In this document: piece after piece, positions 22,204 to 30,822 of the stretch
Layout: each line of letters starts with the position of its first letter
Position numbering within the stretch: position 1 is the first letter of the stretch
Source: Actinomycetota bacterium
Lineage (GTDB): Bacteria > Actinomycetota > Actinomycetes > S36-B12
NCBI GenBank assembly: GCA_030681835.1
Contig: JAUXRN010000053.1
Location: forward strand, 1 to 37,834
DNA length: 37,834 nt
Direction of reading: 5' to 3'
Program-made: the position numbers and the translations under genes
The notes under the pieces: model-generated
Told to the model about the DNA's origin: nothing
The model's input: only the letters and a program-made list of their open reading frames with translations
Database searches by the model: none

Positions 22204-23584
22204 AGCGGTCCGGGGCACCGTCGTAGGGCCCCCCGCCAGGATCGTCGGAGTCGTCGGCGAACCCGTCCTGCCTGACCGGATCGTGCTCCGGCGCGTAGAT
22301 GTCACGGATGACCATGATCGCGAAGTACCCAGTGGCCACCACGTGCACGATCACCGCTGTCGCGTACTGCTGGCCAGTGAGCCCTGTCGTGTCGTCGATG
22401 CCATAGCCCGCCAGGAACCACCAGATCGCCGCGAAGTAGACCACTTCCCCGGCCTGCCAGATGAGGAAGTCCCGCCAGCGCGGGCGGGCCATGACTGCCA
22501 GCGGGACGAGCCACAGCGAATACTGCGGCGAGTACACCTTGTTGGTGATGAGGAAGGCCGCGACGATGAGGAAGAGGATGGCCGCCAGGCGCGGTCGCCG
22601 AGGCGCGGACAGGGCGATCCAGGCGATGCCCGCGCACAGGACCAGGAAGCCCCCCGTCGCCACGAGATTGAGGCGCTCAGCCGGGATCCCCGGCAGGCCG
22701 GCCTGCGTCATGGAGTACCACAGCGAGCCGAAGTCCTCGCCGCGGGTGCTGCTGAATCGGTAGAAGTGCGCCCAGCCGTCGAAGCTCGCCATCGCCACCG
22801 GGACGTTGACGACGGCCCAGGCAAGGGCCGTCCCGCCCACCAGCAGGCCGAACTCCTTCCATCGCGCCGTTCGCAGTGACAGGACGAGGAAGCCGCCGAG
22901 GAAGAGCACCGGGTAGAACTTCGCCGCGACGGCCAGGCCGAGCAGGATGCCGGCCGCGAACGGGTGGTTCCGCGACCACAGCAGCAGCGCGACGCCTGCG
23001 AACGCAATCGGCAGGAGGTCCCAGTTGATCGTCGCCCCAAGGATCATCGTCGGCGCGAGCGCGACCATCGCCGCGTCCCACGGGCGCCGGCGCACGGTGA
23101 GGGCGGTGGCGATGACAGTCACCGCCAGCGCGACGAACAGCAGCACCACGTTGACGTCGAAGAAGGCGACGACCCGATCGGCGGTCGGCACGATCGCCGT
23201 GACCGCCCCGGTCAGCATCGCGGCGGCCTGCATGAAGGCGCCGGTGAGGACCGGGTACTCAAGGTGCTGGCCGTCGGCAGCGGGCTGCAGGTACGGAACG
23301 ATGCCATCGGCGAAGCCACGCAGGGAGTAGAGCGGGGCGATGTCGGTGTAGCAGAGGTGCTCGTAGCGGTCCGGCACGGCCCAGCCGTTTCCACGGCAGG
23401 ACAGGTCCAGCAGGTAGCCGACGAGGTAGCCGGCGGCCGCCATTGCCACCAGCACCCGGACCGCCGTCCACCAGGTGCCGCCGATCCTCGCCATCCGGCC
23501 GACCGCGCCACCGAGCCAGCCGAGGATCGATGCGATGACCGGGTCGTCCCTGCTCGGCAGGACGATCGGCGCTCGTCGCGTCAC
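22163..23584 (-). CDS. GT87-family (DUF2029) polyprenol-phosphate mannosyltransferase-like membrane protein
   Basis: 473-aa polytopic membrane protein, about 11 helices. GT87 enzymes (PimE type) transfer mannose from polyprenyl-phosphate-mannose to glycolipids outside the membrane. An extracellular loop after helix 1 carries CRGNGWAVPDRYEHLCYTDIAPLY with a DI/DR acidic site expected for GT-C enzymes, and QHLEYPVLTG and NWDLLPIAFAG are family blocks. YSPQYSLWLVPL near residue 375 is also typical. The GTG at 23584 lies 10 bp after the PBP1A stop (co-directional); the open frame upstream runs through the PBP gene and is not used. The same gene follows ponA in mycobacteria. Confidence 0.85.
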   Translation of the reverse strand: MTRRAPIVLPSRDDPVIASILGWLGGAVGRMARIGGTWWTAVRVLVAMAAAGYLVGYLLDLSCRGNGWAVPDRYEHLCYTDIAPLYSLRGFADGIVPYLQPAADGQHLEYPVLTGAFMQAAAMLTGAVTAIVPTADRVVAFFDVNVVLLFVALAVTVIATALTVRRRPWDAAMVALAPTMILGATINWDLLPIAFAGVALLLWSRNHPFAAGILLGLAVAAKFYPVLFLGGFLVLSLRTARWKEFGLLVGGTALAWAVVNVPVAMASFDGWAHFYRFSSTRGEDFGSLWYSMTQAGLPGIPAERLNLVATGGFLVLCAGIAWIALSAPRRPRLAAILFLIVAAFLITNKVYSPQYSLWLVPLAVMARPRWRDFLIWQAGEVVYFAAIWWFLAGYGIDDTTGLTGQQYATAVIVHVVATGYFAIMVIRDIYAPEHDPVRQDGFADDSDDPGGGPYDGAPDRFTLGRGPRQSAMS

Positions 23585-23594
23585 TCGGGGCTCG

Positions 23595-25772
23595 TCACTC
23601 GGGTCGGGCCTCCTCGGTGGGCTCGGCAGTGGCGTCCGGCGTCGGCTCCGGGCTTGGCTCGGGCGTGGTCGACGGGGACTGGGATGGGAACAGGCCGGGG
23701 TCGGGGGACTGGCTGGGGATGATGGCTGGGGGCGACTGCGGATCGATCGGGAGTGTAGCCGTCGGGTCAGGCTCGAACTCGGGGATGAGGGTCGGGGTGG
23801 GGCACCCCTGCGGTACCTCCTCGGACTCGGTCGCGATGGAGTCCGGGCAGTCCACCGGCTCGACCCGGCCGCCGGGCGGGTCCGCGAAGTCCTCGGCGGG
23901 CAGGCCGTCCAGGGCGGCCGACATGAAGGCCGTCCAGATCGCCGCCGGGAACGAGCCTCCGGTGACCGTCTCGAGGCCGCCCGTCCCCGCCATCGAGATC
24001 GGGGTGCCGTCCGCGTCCTCCTTGGCCATGAGGACCGCGCCGGCCAACTGCGGGGTGTACCCGACGAACCACGCGCTCTTGTTGTCATCGGTGGTGCCGG
24101 TCTTGGCCGCCGCCGGTCGGCCCAGGGCCTGGGCGGCAGCACCCGTGCCATCGGTGACGACCCGGCTCAGCGCGTAGCTCACGGTGTCGGCCACCCCGGG
24201 GTCGAATGCGGCCGCTGTCGATGGCTGGAACTGGTAGAGCAGCCCGCCATTGGGCCCGACAACCTCCTTCAGGACGGTCGTCTGCGCCCTGGTGCCGCGG
24301 GACGCGAAGGTCGCGTAGGCGTTTGCCATGTCCAGCCCCGACGGTGACGCCGTGCCGAGCACGAAGGTGAGATTGAGGTCGTCGAGGTCCATCCCCGGCG
24401 TGCCTTCCGGGATGCCGGCCAGCACGGCGGCGTCCGCGACCGACTCGACCCCGATGCTGGATTCGAGCTCGACGTACGCGGAGTTGATGCTGAACTCAGT
24501 GGCCTCGAGCAGGCTCACCGGCCCGTATGAACGGTCGCCGTAGTTGGAGAACGTGTACCCGTTGACGGTGGCCGGGCTGTCCCCGTTCCAGATGGAGGTC
24601 AACGGCACCTCCTGCTCCGTCGCCGCGGCCAGTGCGAAGGGCTTGAACGTCGAGCCGGCCTGGGCGAAAGGCCGCGTCGCATTGTTGATCTGGTCGTCGA
24701 CGAAGTCCGCACCGCCGTAGACAGCGACGATCTCGCCGGTACCGGGACGGACCGCGGCCAGCCCGATGCGGAGTCCCTCGGTGCCGGTGCTGGGACCGTG
24801 CTTGCGCACCGCGGCGGTCGCGGCCCTCTGCGCCTGCCGGTCGAACGTCGAGGTGATCCGCAGGCCGCCTCGCTGGATCTCGGTCTCGTCGAAGCCCAGG
24901 TCGATCAGTTGCTCCTGCACCATGGTGAGCATGAAGCCGACCTGCCCGCCCAGCCGATCCTTGGCCTTCAGCTTCTTGATCTTCGGGAACTGCGCGTCGG
25001 CACGCTGGCCGGGCCTGAGCCACTGCTGCTCGACCATCGAGTCCAGGACGTACTCCCAGCGCCCCTGCAGACCGGGGAGGTCGTTCTCCGGAGCCAGCCC
25101 GCTCGGCGACTTGATGATCGAGGCCAGGACCGCACCCTGCTCGACCGTGAGCTCGCTGGAGGGGATCCCGAAGTAGGCGATGGCGGCAGCCTCGATGCCG
25201 TAGGCACCGCGCCCGAAATAGATCGTGTTGAGGTAGTTCTCGAGGATCTCGTCCTTGGACACGACCGTCTCGAGCTTGAACGCCAGCAGCGCCTCCTGCA
25301 CCTTGCGGTCCCAGGACCGCTCCTGGCTGAGGAAGGCGTTCTTCGCGTACTGCTGGGTGATCGTCGATCCGCCCTGGGTGCTGCCGCCGGTCACGTTGTT
25401 CCAGATGGCCCGGCCGATGCCTATCGGCGAGATGCCGCCGTGGTCGTAGAAGGAACGGTCCTCCGCCGCCAGGACGGCGTGCTGGACCTCGAGCGGGACC
25501 TCGTCGAGCGGGACGCTGCGCCTGGTCGCCTCGCCAAGCCGGCCGATCTCCGTGGTCCCGTCGGCGTAGTAGACGATCGTGGCCTCGCTGGTGGCGACCT
25601 CATTGGGAGTGGGCACCGTCGTACGGGCGATCAGGACGGCGAAGACCACCACGCCCAGTGCGCCGGCGGCCAGGACGATCAGGATCGTGTTGCGCAGCCA
25701 GTGGCTCTTCGGCGCGGGCGACGTGCGCGCAGGGCGCTTCTTCGCGGGGGGCCGCGGCCGGCTGTTCGACAC
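23595..25772 (-). CDS. ponA: Bifunctional penicillin-binding protein PBP1A (glycosyltransferase/transpeptidase)
   Basis: 725-aa class A PBP. A basic cytosolic tail (residues 1-25), a membrane helix (about 29-49), a GT51 domain with LAAEDRSFYDHGGISP (catalytic Glu104) and GGSTITQQYAKNAFL, and a transpeptidase domain with GSTFK (Ser374 to Lys377), SIN (428-430) and KTGT (557-560). The C-terminal 90 residues form a Pro/Glu/Ser-rich tail after a CPDSI..QGC pair of cysteines. It polymerises lipid II glycan chains and cross-links the stem peptides. The GTG at 25772 has AAGGAA five nt upstream. It has no PASTA domains. Confidence 0.95.
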   Translation of the reverse strand: MSNSRPRPPAKKRPARTSPAPKSHWLRNTILIVLAAGALGVVVFAVLIARTTVPTPNEVATSEATIVYYADGTTEIGRLGEATRRSVPLDEVPLEVQHAVLAAEDRSFYDHGGISPIGIGRAIWNNVTGGSTQGGSTITQQYAKNAFLSQERSWDRKVQEALLAFKLETVVSKDEILENYLNTIYFGRGAYGIEAAAIAYFGIPSSELTVEQGAVLASIIKSPSGLAPENDLPGLQGRWEYVLDSMVEQQWLRPGQRADAQFPKIKKLKAKDRLGGQVGFMLTMVQEQLIDLGFDETEIQRGGLRITSTFDRQAQRAATAAVRKHGPSTGTEGLRIGLAAVRPGTGEIVAVYGGADFVDDQINNATRPFAQAGSTFKPFALAAATEQEVPLTSIWNGDSPATVNGYTFSNYGDRSYGPVSLLEATEFSINSAYVELESSIGVESVADAAVLAGIPEGTPGMDLDDLNLTFVLGTASPSGLDMANAYATFASRGTRAQTTVLKEVVGPNGGLLYQFQPSTAAAFDPGVADTVSYALSRVVTDGTGAAAQALGRPAAAKTGTTDDNKSAWFVGYTPQLAGAVLMAKEDADGTPISMAGTGGLETVTGGSFPAAIWTAFMSAALDGLPAEDFADPPGGRVEPVDCPDSIATESEEVPQGCPTPTLIPEFEPDPTATLPIDPQSPPAIIPSQSPDPGLFPSQSPSTTPEPSPEPTPDATAEPTEEARPE

Positions 25773-25850
25773 GGGCGTTCCTTCGTGGCTCGGGGAAGCG
25801 CCTCGGGGAAGAGGCCACGTCAGGAGTGCCGAGGCCTCCTCGGACTCCCG

Positions 25851-26363
25851 TTAGCCAAGAAGATCACGCGGAGTGGCCGGAGCCCGGCGCGGCACGCCGT
25901 CCCCTAGGACGTACGTGGTGAGCAGAAAGTTCCAGTGGCAGCGCTGGCAGACCTCGACGACGTAGACCCGGAAGGACCCAAACTGCCGCGACATGGCCGG
26001 CAGTTCGTCGGCGGCCCGGATCCGGCCCGAATAGGGGCCGAGGTCGTCGCCGTACACGTAGGCGAGGGTGACCAGCCCGGCGTCCTTGCACGCCGGGCAC
26101 GGTCCCGCTGCCGGCTCGCCGTGGTGCCGGGCGGCGCGAAGGAGGTAGGGGTCCGCGTCGCACAGGTCGGAGGACAGGCCACCTCCCCCGAACAATCGCT
26201 GGAGCGCAGCCCGGCGTTGCAGCGCGTGGTCGACGACGTCCCTCGGCCGGGCGGGGTCGGCGACCGGCTGCGGCTCCGGCAGCGGGCCGCGGTCTCGGGG
26301 GGGACGGGCGGACTCGCCGCGGGCGATTGACCCGCGGAGCCGCGAGGAGCGCGGGGCAGCCAT
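25851..26363 (-). CDS. DUF5318 zinc-ribbon-like protein
   Basis: 170-aa actinobacterial DUF5318 protein. The conserved part is DVVDHALQRRAALQRLF, LCDADPYLLRAARHHGEP, then CPAC and CQRC pairs about 55 residues apart (putative zinc ribbon) with YVYGDDLGPYSGRI between and RCHWNFLLTTYVLGD after. Function is unknown; the family sits next to ponA across actinobacteria. The first 40 residues are low-complexity and longer than usual; no internal start codon is obvious. AGTCTA (26372-26377; TAGACT on the minus strand) is eight nt before the ATG, so the mRNA may be leaderless. Confidence 0.85.
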   Translation of the reverse strand: MAAPRSSRLRGSIARGESARPPRDRGPLPEPQPVADPARPRDVVDHALQRRAALQRLFGGGGLSSDLCDADPYLLRAARHHGEPAAGPCPACKDAGLVTLAYVYGDDLGPYSGRIRAADELPAMSRQFGSFRVYVVEVCQRCHWNFLLTTYVLGDGVPRRAPATPRDLLG

Positions 26364-26371
26364 GAACGGGG

Positions 26372-26377
26372 AGTCTA
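26372..26377 (-). promoter_or_regulatory. Putative -10 element, leaderless start of DUF5318 gene
   Basis: On the minus strand TAGACT ends eight nt before the ATG at 26363, with no Shine-Dalgarno. Confidence 0.35.
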
Positions 26378-26402
26378 CGGGGCTTCATCGATTCGCCTGC
26401 GA

Positions 26403-26419
26403 TATATCATCCTGATATG
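26403..26419 (+). promoter_or_regulatory. Palindromic operator upstream of the PadR-family gene
   Basis: ATATCA-TCC-TGATAT (26404-26418) is a perfect 6+3+6 inverted repeat in the most AT-rich patch of the window, 29 bp before the PadR start. PadR regulators usually bind such repeats near their own promoters. It lies between divergent DUF5318 and PadR-ino1 genes. Confidence 0.55.
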
Positions 26420-26447
26420 TTGTGGTGACCTATCGAGAGGAGGACGC

Positions 26448-27059
26448 GTGCCCAAGCGTCATGACGTGCTCGAGTTTGCCGTCCTGGGTGTGCTGTCCGA
26501 CAGCCCCCTGCACGGATACGAGTTGCGCAAGCGCCTCGCCGTCGTTCTCGGCCCGTTCCGGGCCCTGTCGTACGGCTCGCTCTACCCGTGCCTGCGCCGC
26601 CTGCAGGCCCGCCGGCTGATCGAGGAGCTGGCAGTGACGCCGGCCACCGAATCCACCGCGCCGCCGCTGTCCGCTCGCCGGGCCCGCGTCGTCTACGCCA
26701 TCACCGCCGACGGCAAGGAGGAGTTCGCCACGTGGGCCAACTCGCCCGGCCCCGAGGCGTGGGAGGACGAGGGCTTCGCCGCCCATCTGGCCTTCTTCAG
26801 CCGTACCGAGGAGCGCGTGCGGCTGCGCATCCTCGAGGGTCGCCGGTCGCGGCTCGAGGAGCGGGTCGAGGCCTTGCGCGATTCGGTCGTCCGCGGCCGC
26901 GCCAAGGTCGACGCCTACACCCTCACTCTCCAGCAGCACGGCCTCGACGGAGCCGAGCGCGAAGTGCGCTGGCTCAACGAGCTGATCCAGAACGAGCAGT
27001 CGTCCATCCCCCAGTCCCGCCCTGCACAGGCGATCACCACCCCAGAGGAGCAAGCATGA
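26448..27059 (+). CDS. PadR-family transcriptional regulator
   Basis: 203-aa PadR protein. The N-terminal winged helix is seen as [26 protein letters not shown] and [22 protein letters not shown] (both in part) followed by the wing [17 protein letters not shown]. The C-terminal helices (about residues 90-190) form the dimerisation part. The GTG start has AGAGGAGG four nt upstream. It overlaps ino1 by ATGA, as in other actinobacteria, so it may control inositol phosphate synthesis and itself through the palindrome at 26403-26419. The effector is unknown. Confidence 0.92.
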   Translation: MPKRHDVLEFAVLGVLSDSPLHGYELRKRLAVVLGPFRALSYGSLYPCLRRLQARRLIEELAVTPATESTAPPLSARRARVVYAITADGKEEFATWANSPGPEAWEDEGFAAHLAFFSRTEERVRLRILEGRRSRLEERVEALRDSVVRGRAKVDAYTLTLQQHGLDGAEREVRWLNELIQNEQSSIPQSRPAQAITTPEEQA

Positions 27060-28138
27060 GTTCGGTACGCGTCGCCATCATTGGTGTAGGTAACTGCGCC
27101 TCGTCCCTCGTCCAGGGTGTCGAGTACTACAAGGACGCCGACCCGACCGCCTTCGTCCCGGGCCTCATGCACGTGCAGTTCGGCGAGTACCACGTGCGCG
27201 ACGTCGAGTTCGTCGCCGCATTCGACGTCGACGGCAAGAAGGTCGGCCATGACCTCACCGACGCCATCAACGCGTCCGAGAACAACACCTTGAAGTTCTG
27301 CGACGTGCCGCCGTCCGGCGTCATCGTCCAGCGGGGTCACACCCTCGATGGCCTGGGCAAGTACTACCGCGAGATGATCACCGAATCCGATGCCGAGCCG
27401 GTCGACGTCGTCGCTGCGCTCAAGGCGGCCGAGGTCGACATCGTGGTCTGCTACCTGCCCGTCGGGTCCGAGGCCGCAGCGAAGTTCTACGCCCAGTGCG
27501 CCATCGATGCCGGCTGCGGCTTCGTCAATGCACTGCCGGTGTTCATCGCCGGCACACCCGAGTGGGCCAAGAAGTTCGAGGACGCCGGGCTGCCGATCGT
27601 GGGCGACGACATCAAGAGCCAGGTCGGCGCGACCATCACCCACCGGGTCATGGCCAAGCTGTTCGAGGACCGCGGGGTGATCCTCGACCGCACGTACCAG
27701 CTGAACGTCGGCGGCAACATGGACTTCATGAACATGCTCGAGCGTGACCGTCTGGAGTCGAAGAAGATCTCCAAGACCCAGTCCGTCACGTCGCAGATCA
27801 CGTCGCACGACATGGGCGCCCGCAACGTGCACATCGGCCCGAGCGACTACGTCGCCTGGCTCGACGATCGCAAGTGGGCGTTCGTCCGGCTTGAGGGCCG
27901 GGCCTTCGGGGATGCTCCGCTCAACCTCGAGTACAAGCTCGAGGTGTGGGACTCCCCGAACAGCGCCGGCGTGATCATCGACGCCGTCCGCGCCGCGAAG
28001 ATCGCCAAGGACCGCGGCATCGGCGGCCCGATCCTGTCGGCCTCCAGCTACTTCATGAAGTCGCCGCCGGTTCAGTACACCGACAGCGAGGCCCGTGACG
28101 CCGTCGACGACTTCATCGCCGGCCGCATCGAGAGCTAG
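27056..28138 (+). CDS. ino1: Myo-inositol-1-phosphate synthase
   Basis: 360-aa NAD-dependent enzyme that cyclises glucose-6-phosphate to inositol-1-phosphate, the source of phosphatidylinositol and mycothiol. The NAD-binding loop [17 protein letters not shown] is at residues 5-21. Later blocks include [29 protein letters not shown] and SGNxD-type [10 protein letters not shown]-like residues ([11 protein letters not shown]), with [14 protein letters not shown]-type ends ([17 protein letters not shown]). Length and blocks match actinobacterial Ino1. Start ATG overlaps the PadR stop; GAGGAG is five nt upstream. Confidence 0.96.
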   Translation: MSSVRVAIIGVGNCASSLVQGVEYYKDADPTAFVPGLMHVQFGEYHVRDVEFVAAFDVDGKKVGHDLTDAINASENNTLKFCDVPPSGVIVQRGHTLDGLGKYYREMITESDAEPVDVVAALKAAEVDIVVCYLPVGSEAAAKFYAQCAIDAGCGFVNALPVFIAGTPEWAKKFEDAGLPIVGDDIKSQVGATITHRVMAKLFEDRGVILDRTYQLNVGGNMDFMNMLERDRLESKKISKTQSVTSQITSHDMGARNVHIGPSDYVAWLDDRKWAFVRLEGRAFGDAPLNLEYKLEVWDSPNSAGVIIDAVRAAKIAKDRGIGGPILSASSYFMKSPPVQYTDSEARDAVDDFIAGRIES

Positions 28139-28152
28139 TCCCACCACCGCTC

Positions 28153-28217
28153 CGCCGAGACCTGCCCTCGGCGTCGTTCCCGGTCCCCGGGTGTGACGCT
28201 GGCGGCAGGTCTCGGCG
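28153..28217 (+). terminator. Nested hairpin terminator after ino1
   Basis: Arms 28153-28166 and 28204-28217 pair perfectly over 14 bp. Inside, GCGTC (28171-28175) and GACGC (28195-28199) plus a CCCGG/CCGGG core can extend it to a long stem. It starts 15 bp after the ino1 stop. Confidence 0.65.
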
Positions 28218-28225
28218 CTTGCGGG

Positions 28226-28231
28226 TAGCGT
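28226..28231 (+). promoter_or_regulatory. Putative -10 element, leaderless start of MFS gene
   Basis: TAGCGT lies seven nt before the ATG at 28239, just after the ino1 terminator. No Shine-Dalgarno. Confidence 0.4.
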
Positions 28232-28238
28232 CCCGGTC

Positions 28239-29540
28239 ATGGTGGCGCTGCCGGCACTGCGCGAGGTCCTGGCGGGCCGCGACTTCCGCCGGCTGTACGG
28301 CGTCCGCCTGGTCGCCCAGACGGGCGACGGGCTGCTGCAGGCAGCCCTGGCCACCTTCGTGCTGTTCTCGCCCGAACGCGAGCCCGACGCCGTCAAGGTG
28401 GCGGCCGCGTTCGCCATCCTCCTGCTGCCGTACTCCGTCATCGGGCCCTTCGCGGGCGTCTTCCTTGACCGTTGGCGCCGACGGAACGTCCTCGTCCGGG
28501 CGAACCTGCTCAAGGCGCTGGTCACGCTCCCGATCATCCTGCTGGTCCTGGCCGGGAACGACGGCCCGCTGCTCGGCCTGGTCGTGCTCACGGTGCTCGG
28601 GATCGGGCGGTTCGTCCTCGCCGGACTGTCCGCGTCGCTTCCGCATGTCGTCGCGGGTCGCGACCTCGTCACCGCCAACGCCCTGACGCCGACGTCCGGC
28701 ACGATCATGGCCGCCATCGGCGCCCTCGCCGGGGTGGCCCTGCGCGGGGCCCTGGGCGGCGGCGATACCGGGAGCGCCGCGGTCCTAGCGTGCGCGGTGC
28801 TGGCCTACGTCGGATCGGCGGGCATCGCCATGCTGCTCGCCGCCGACCGGCTGGGGCCGGACGGGGAACGCCCGGGGGACACGTTCCGCGGCGTGGCCGT
28901 CGGTCTGGTGGAGGGCATCCGGGAGCTGCGCGTGCACGTGCAGGCGGGTCGCGCGATCGTCGTGGTCGGGATCCACCGGATCGCGTTCGGCGTCCTCACC
29001 GCCGGCGGGCTGCTGCTGGTGCGCTACACCTTCAACGACCTCACCGCGGCGGACACCGCTCTCAACGAGTTCGCCCTCCTCACCGGCGCCGCCGCACTCG
29101 GCGCCCTCGTCGGCGCGATCCTCACCCCCGGGGCCAGCCGACGATGGGGAGCGGTGGCCTGGTCCGCCTTCGCCCTGGCCCAGGCCGGGATCGTCGGGAT
29201 CGCGCTGGTCATCGCGGGCGCCATGATCCCGGCCTTTGGCATCCTCCTCGCCGGGGCGGCGAGCATCGGCTTCGCCGGCCAGTCGGTCAAGGTGTGCTCG
29301 GACACGCTGGTCCAGCGACACGTCCCGGACGACCACCTCGGTCGCGTCTTCTCCCTGTTCGACATGATCGTGAATGTCTGCCTGGTCGCCGGCATCGTCG
29401 TGTTCGCGATCGTGTCGCCGACCAGCGGCCAGGCACCACTCACGTATGCCGCGGTCGGCATCCTGCTGGTCGCCACGGCCGTGTGGTATCGACTCCGCCG
29501 TCCCAATAGAGTCCGGACTACTGACGAGCCGGGAGGCTGA
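28239..29540 (+). CDS. MFS transporter
   Basis: 433-aa major-facilitator protein with about 12 helices. RDFRRLYGVRLVAQTGDGLLQAALATFV is the start, and PFAGVFLDRWRRRNVLVRANLLKALV contains the DxxRRR loop 2-3 motif of drug-efflux-type MFS proteins (both described in part). A similar loop occurs in the second half (SIGFAGQSVKVCSDTLVQRHVPDDHLGRVFSLFD, in part). The substrate is unknown; related genes occur next to ino1 or pcnA in actinobacteria. Its stop precedes the next start by one base, so the two are co-transcribed. Confidence 0.87.
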   Translation: MVALPALREVLAGRDFRRLYGVRLVAQTGDGLLQAALATFVLFSPEREPDAVKVAAAFAILLLPYSVIGPFAGVFLDRWRRRNVLVRANLLKALVTLPIILLVLAGNDGPLLGLVVLTVLGIGRFVLAGLSASLPHVVAGRDLVTANALTPTSGTIMAAIGALAGVALRGALGGGDTGSAAVLACAVLAYVGSAGIAMLLAADRLGPDGERPGDTFRGVAVGLVEGIRELRVHVQAGRAIVVVGIHRIAFGVLTAGGLLLVRYTFNDLTAADTALNEFALLTGAAALGALVGAILTPGASRRWGAVAWSAFALAQAGIVGIALVIAGAMIPAFGILLAGAASIGFAGQSVKVCSDTLVQRHVPDDHLGRVFSLFDMIVNVCLVAGIVVFAIVSPTSGQAPLTYAAVGILLVATAVWYRLRRPNRVRTTDEPGG

Positions 29541-29541
29541 C

Positions 29542-30822
29542 ATGAGCACGGACACCACGACCCGCCGTTGGGGAGTGCGCTCGATCGCGTCGCTGCTCAT
29601 CTTCCTTCTCGCCGCCGTCCTGACGCCGATCGCGCTGGTCGGGCACTGGGGACACCGCACCGTCATCGACAGCGAGCGCTACCTCGAGACCGTCGGCCCG
29701 CTCATCGAGCAGCCGGACGTGCAGGAGGCCCTGGCCGCGTCGATCACCGATGCCGTTGTCGAGAGGATCGACACCGAGACGCAGGTCGAAGGACTCCTCA
29801 GCAGCCTGTTCCCCGACTCCTCGTTCACCGGGCCGCTGGCCTCGCCCATCGCGGCTGGCATCAACGGCCTCATCGGCGAACTGGTCGTCCGCTTCGTCGC
29901 CTCGGATCAGTTCCAGCAGGCCTGGATAGCCCTGAACCGGGCTGCGCAACGCGGGCTCATCGCCCTCCTCGAGGGCGGCCAGGAAGGCCCGATCCAGGTC
30001 AAGGGCGACGAGATCGTGCTCGACATCTCCTCGGCCCTCGCCGCCATCCAGACGCACCTCGTCGAGAACGGCATCTCGGCCGCCGCGGGGCTGACGCTGC
30101 CGGAAGGCGACCGCCAGATCGTGCTCGGCACGGTGCAAGGCCTCGGCCAGATCCGCTTCATCTACTCCTTGACCTCGCCGATCCTGCAGTGGTTCCCGCT
30201 GCTGGTCGCCGCCATGTTCGCGCTGTCGATCGCCCTCGCCCGTCGACGGGCCCGCACCGTCGTGGCGGCTGGCATCGTGCTCGTGGGCGCCGCCGGTCTT
30301 ATCGGCCTCGGCCTGAGCGCCGGCGAGGCCGGCTTCGTCGACGAGCTGGCCGGCACGCCGTTCGGCCCCGCCGCGAACGAATTCTGGACGACCCTGCTGA
30401 CGTACCTGGTACTCGGCAACCAGGCACTCCTCACCCTGGGCATCATCACGATCCTGGCCGGCTGGCTCGGCGGCCGCACGTCCCTGGCCCGGTACGTGCG
30501 CGGACACCTCGTGCGGGGGCTCGACCAGCTCGGCGACCGGCTGCCTGACGGGATCCAGGGCTTCCGGGAGACGGTGACGGGCCCGGCGGCGTACATCCGG
30601 TGGGCGATCTACCTGCTCGGCGGCCTGCTCGTCGTGCAGAACGACATTGCCTCGCCCTCGACGGTCCTGTGGTGCACGGCGCTCACGGCCGGGCTGATCA
30701 CGGCCCTGCAGGTGCTGGTGAACCAGGAGCCGCCTGCGACCCTCACCGAGGTCGCGCAGCCCACCAGGACCGAAGCGCCTCAGCCGCTAGGGCAGGGTCC
30801 AGCGGGCCCCGGTCCAGCCTGA
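29542..30822 (+). CDS. Actinobacterial multi-pass membrane protein with large extracellular helical domain
   Basis: 426-aa protein of unknown function. One N-terminal helix (SIASLLIFLLAAVLTPIALVG) is followed by about 160 extracytoplasmic residues rich in helices, with DSERYLETVGPLIEQPDVQEALAASITDAVV (in part), then four more membrane helices from WFPLLVAAMFALSIALARRRAR onward. The pattern of repeated SerTyrLeuxxValxPLxxxxxVQ motifs is common in large actinobacterial membrane proteins. GGGAGG lies inside the upstream MFS gene, five nt before the ATG. The last 80 bp overlap pcnA on the opposite strand. Confidence 0.78.
   Translation: MSTDTTTRRWGVRSIASLLIFLLAAVLTPIALVGHWGHRTVIDSERYLETVGPLIEQPDVQEALAASITDAVVERIDTETQVEGLLSSLFPDSSFTGPLASPIAAGINGLIGELVVRFVASDQFQQAWIALNRAAQRGLIALLEGGQEGPIQVKGDEIVLDISSALAAIQTHLVENGISAAAGLTLPEGDRQIVLGTVQGLGQIRFIYSLTSPILQWFPLLVAAMFALSIALARRRARTVVAAGIVLVGAAGLIGLGLSAGEAGFVDELAGTPFGPAANEFWTTLLTYLVLGNQALLTLGIITILAGWLGGRTSLARYVRGHLVRGLDQLGDRLPDGIQGFRETVTGPAAYIRWAIYLLGGLLVVQNDIASPSTVLWCTALTAGLITALQVLVNQEPPATLTEVAQPTRTEAPQPLGQGPAGPGPA

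Noticed and set aside
26915-28717. A 600-codon open frame on the minus strand over ino1
   Set aside because: It is antisense to ino1 and the MFS gene; no domain is visible.
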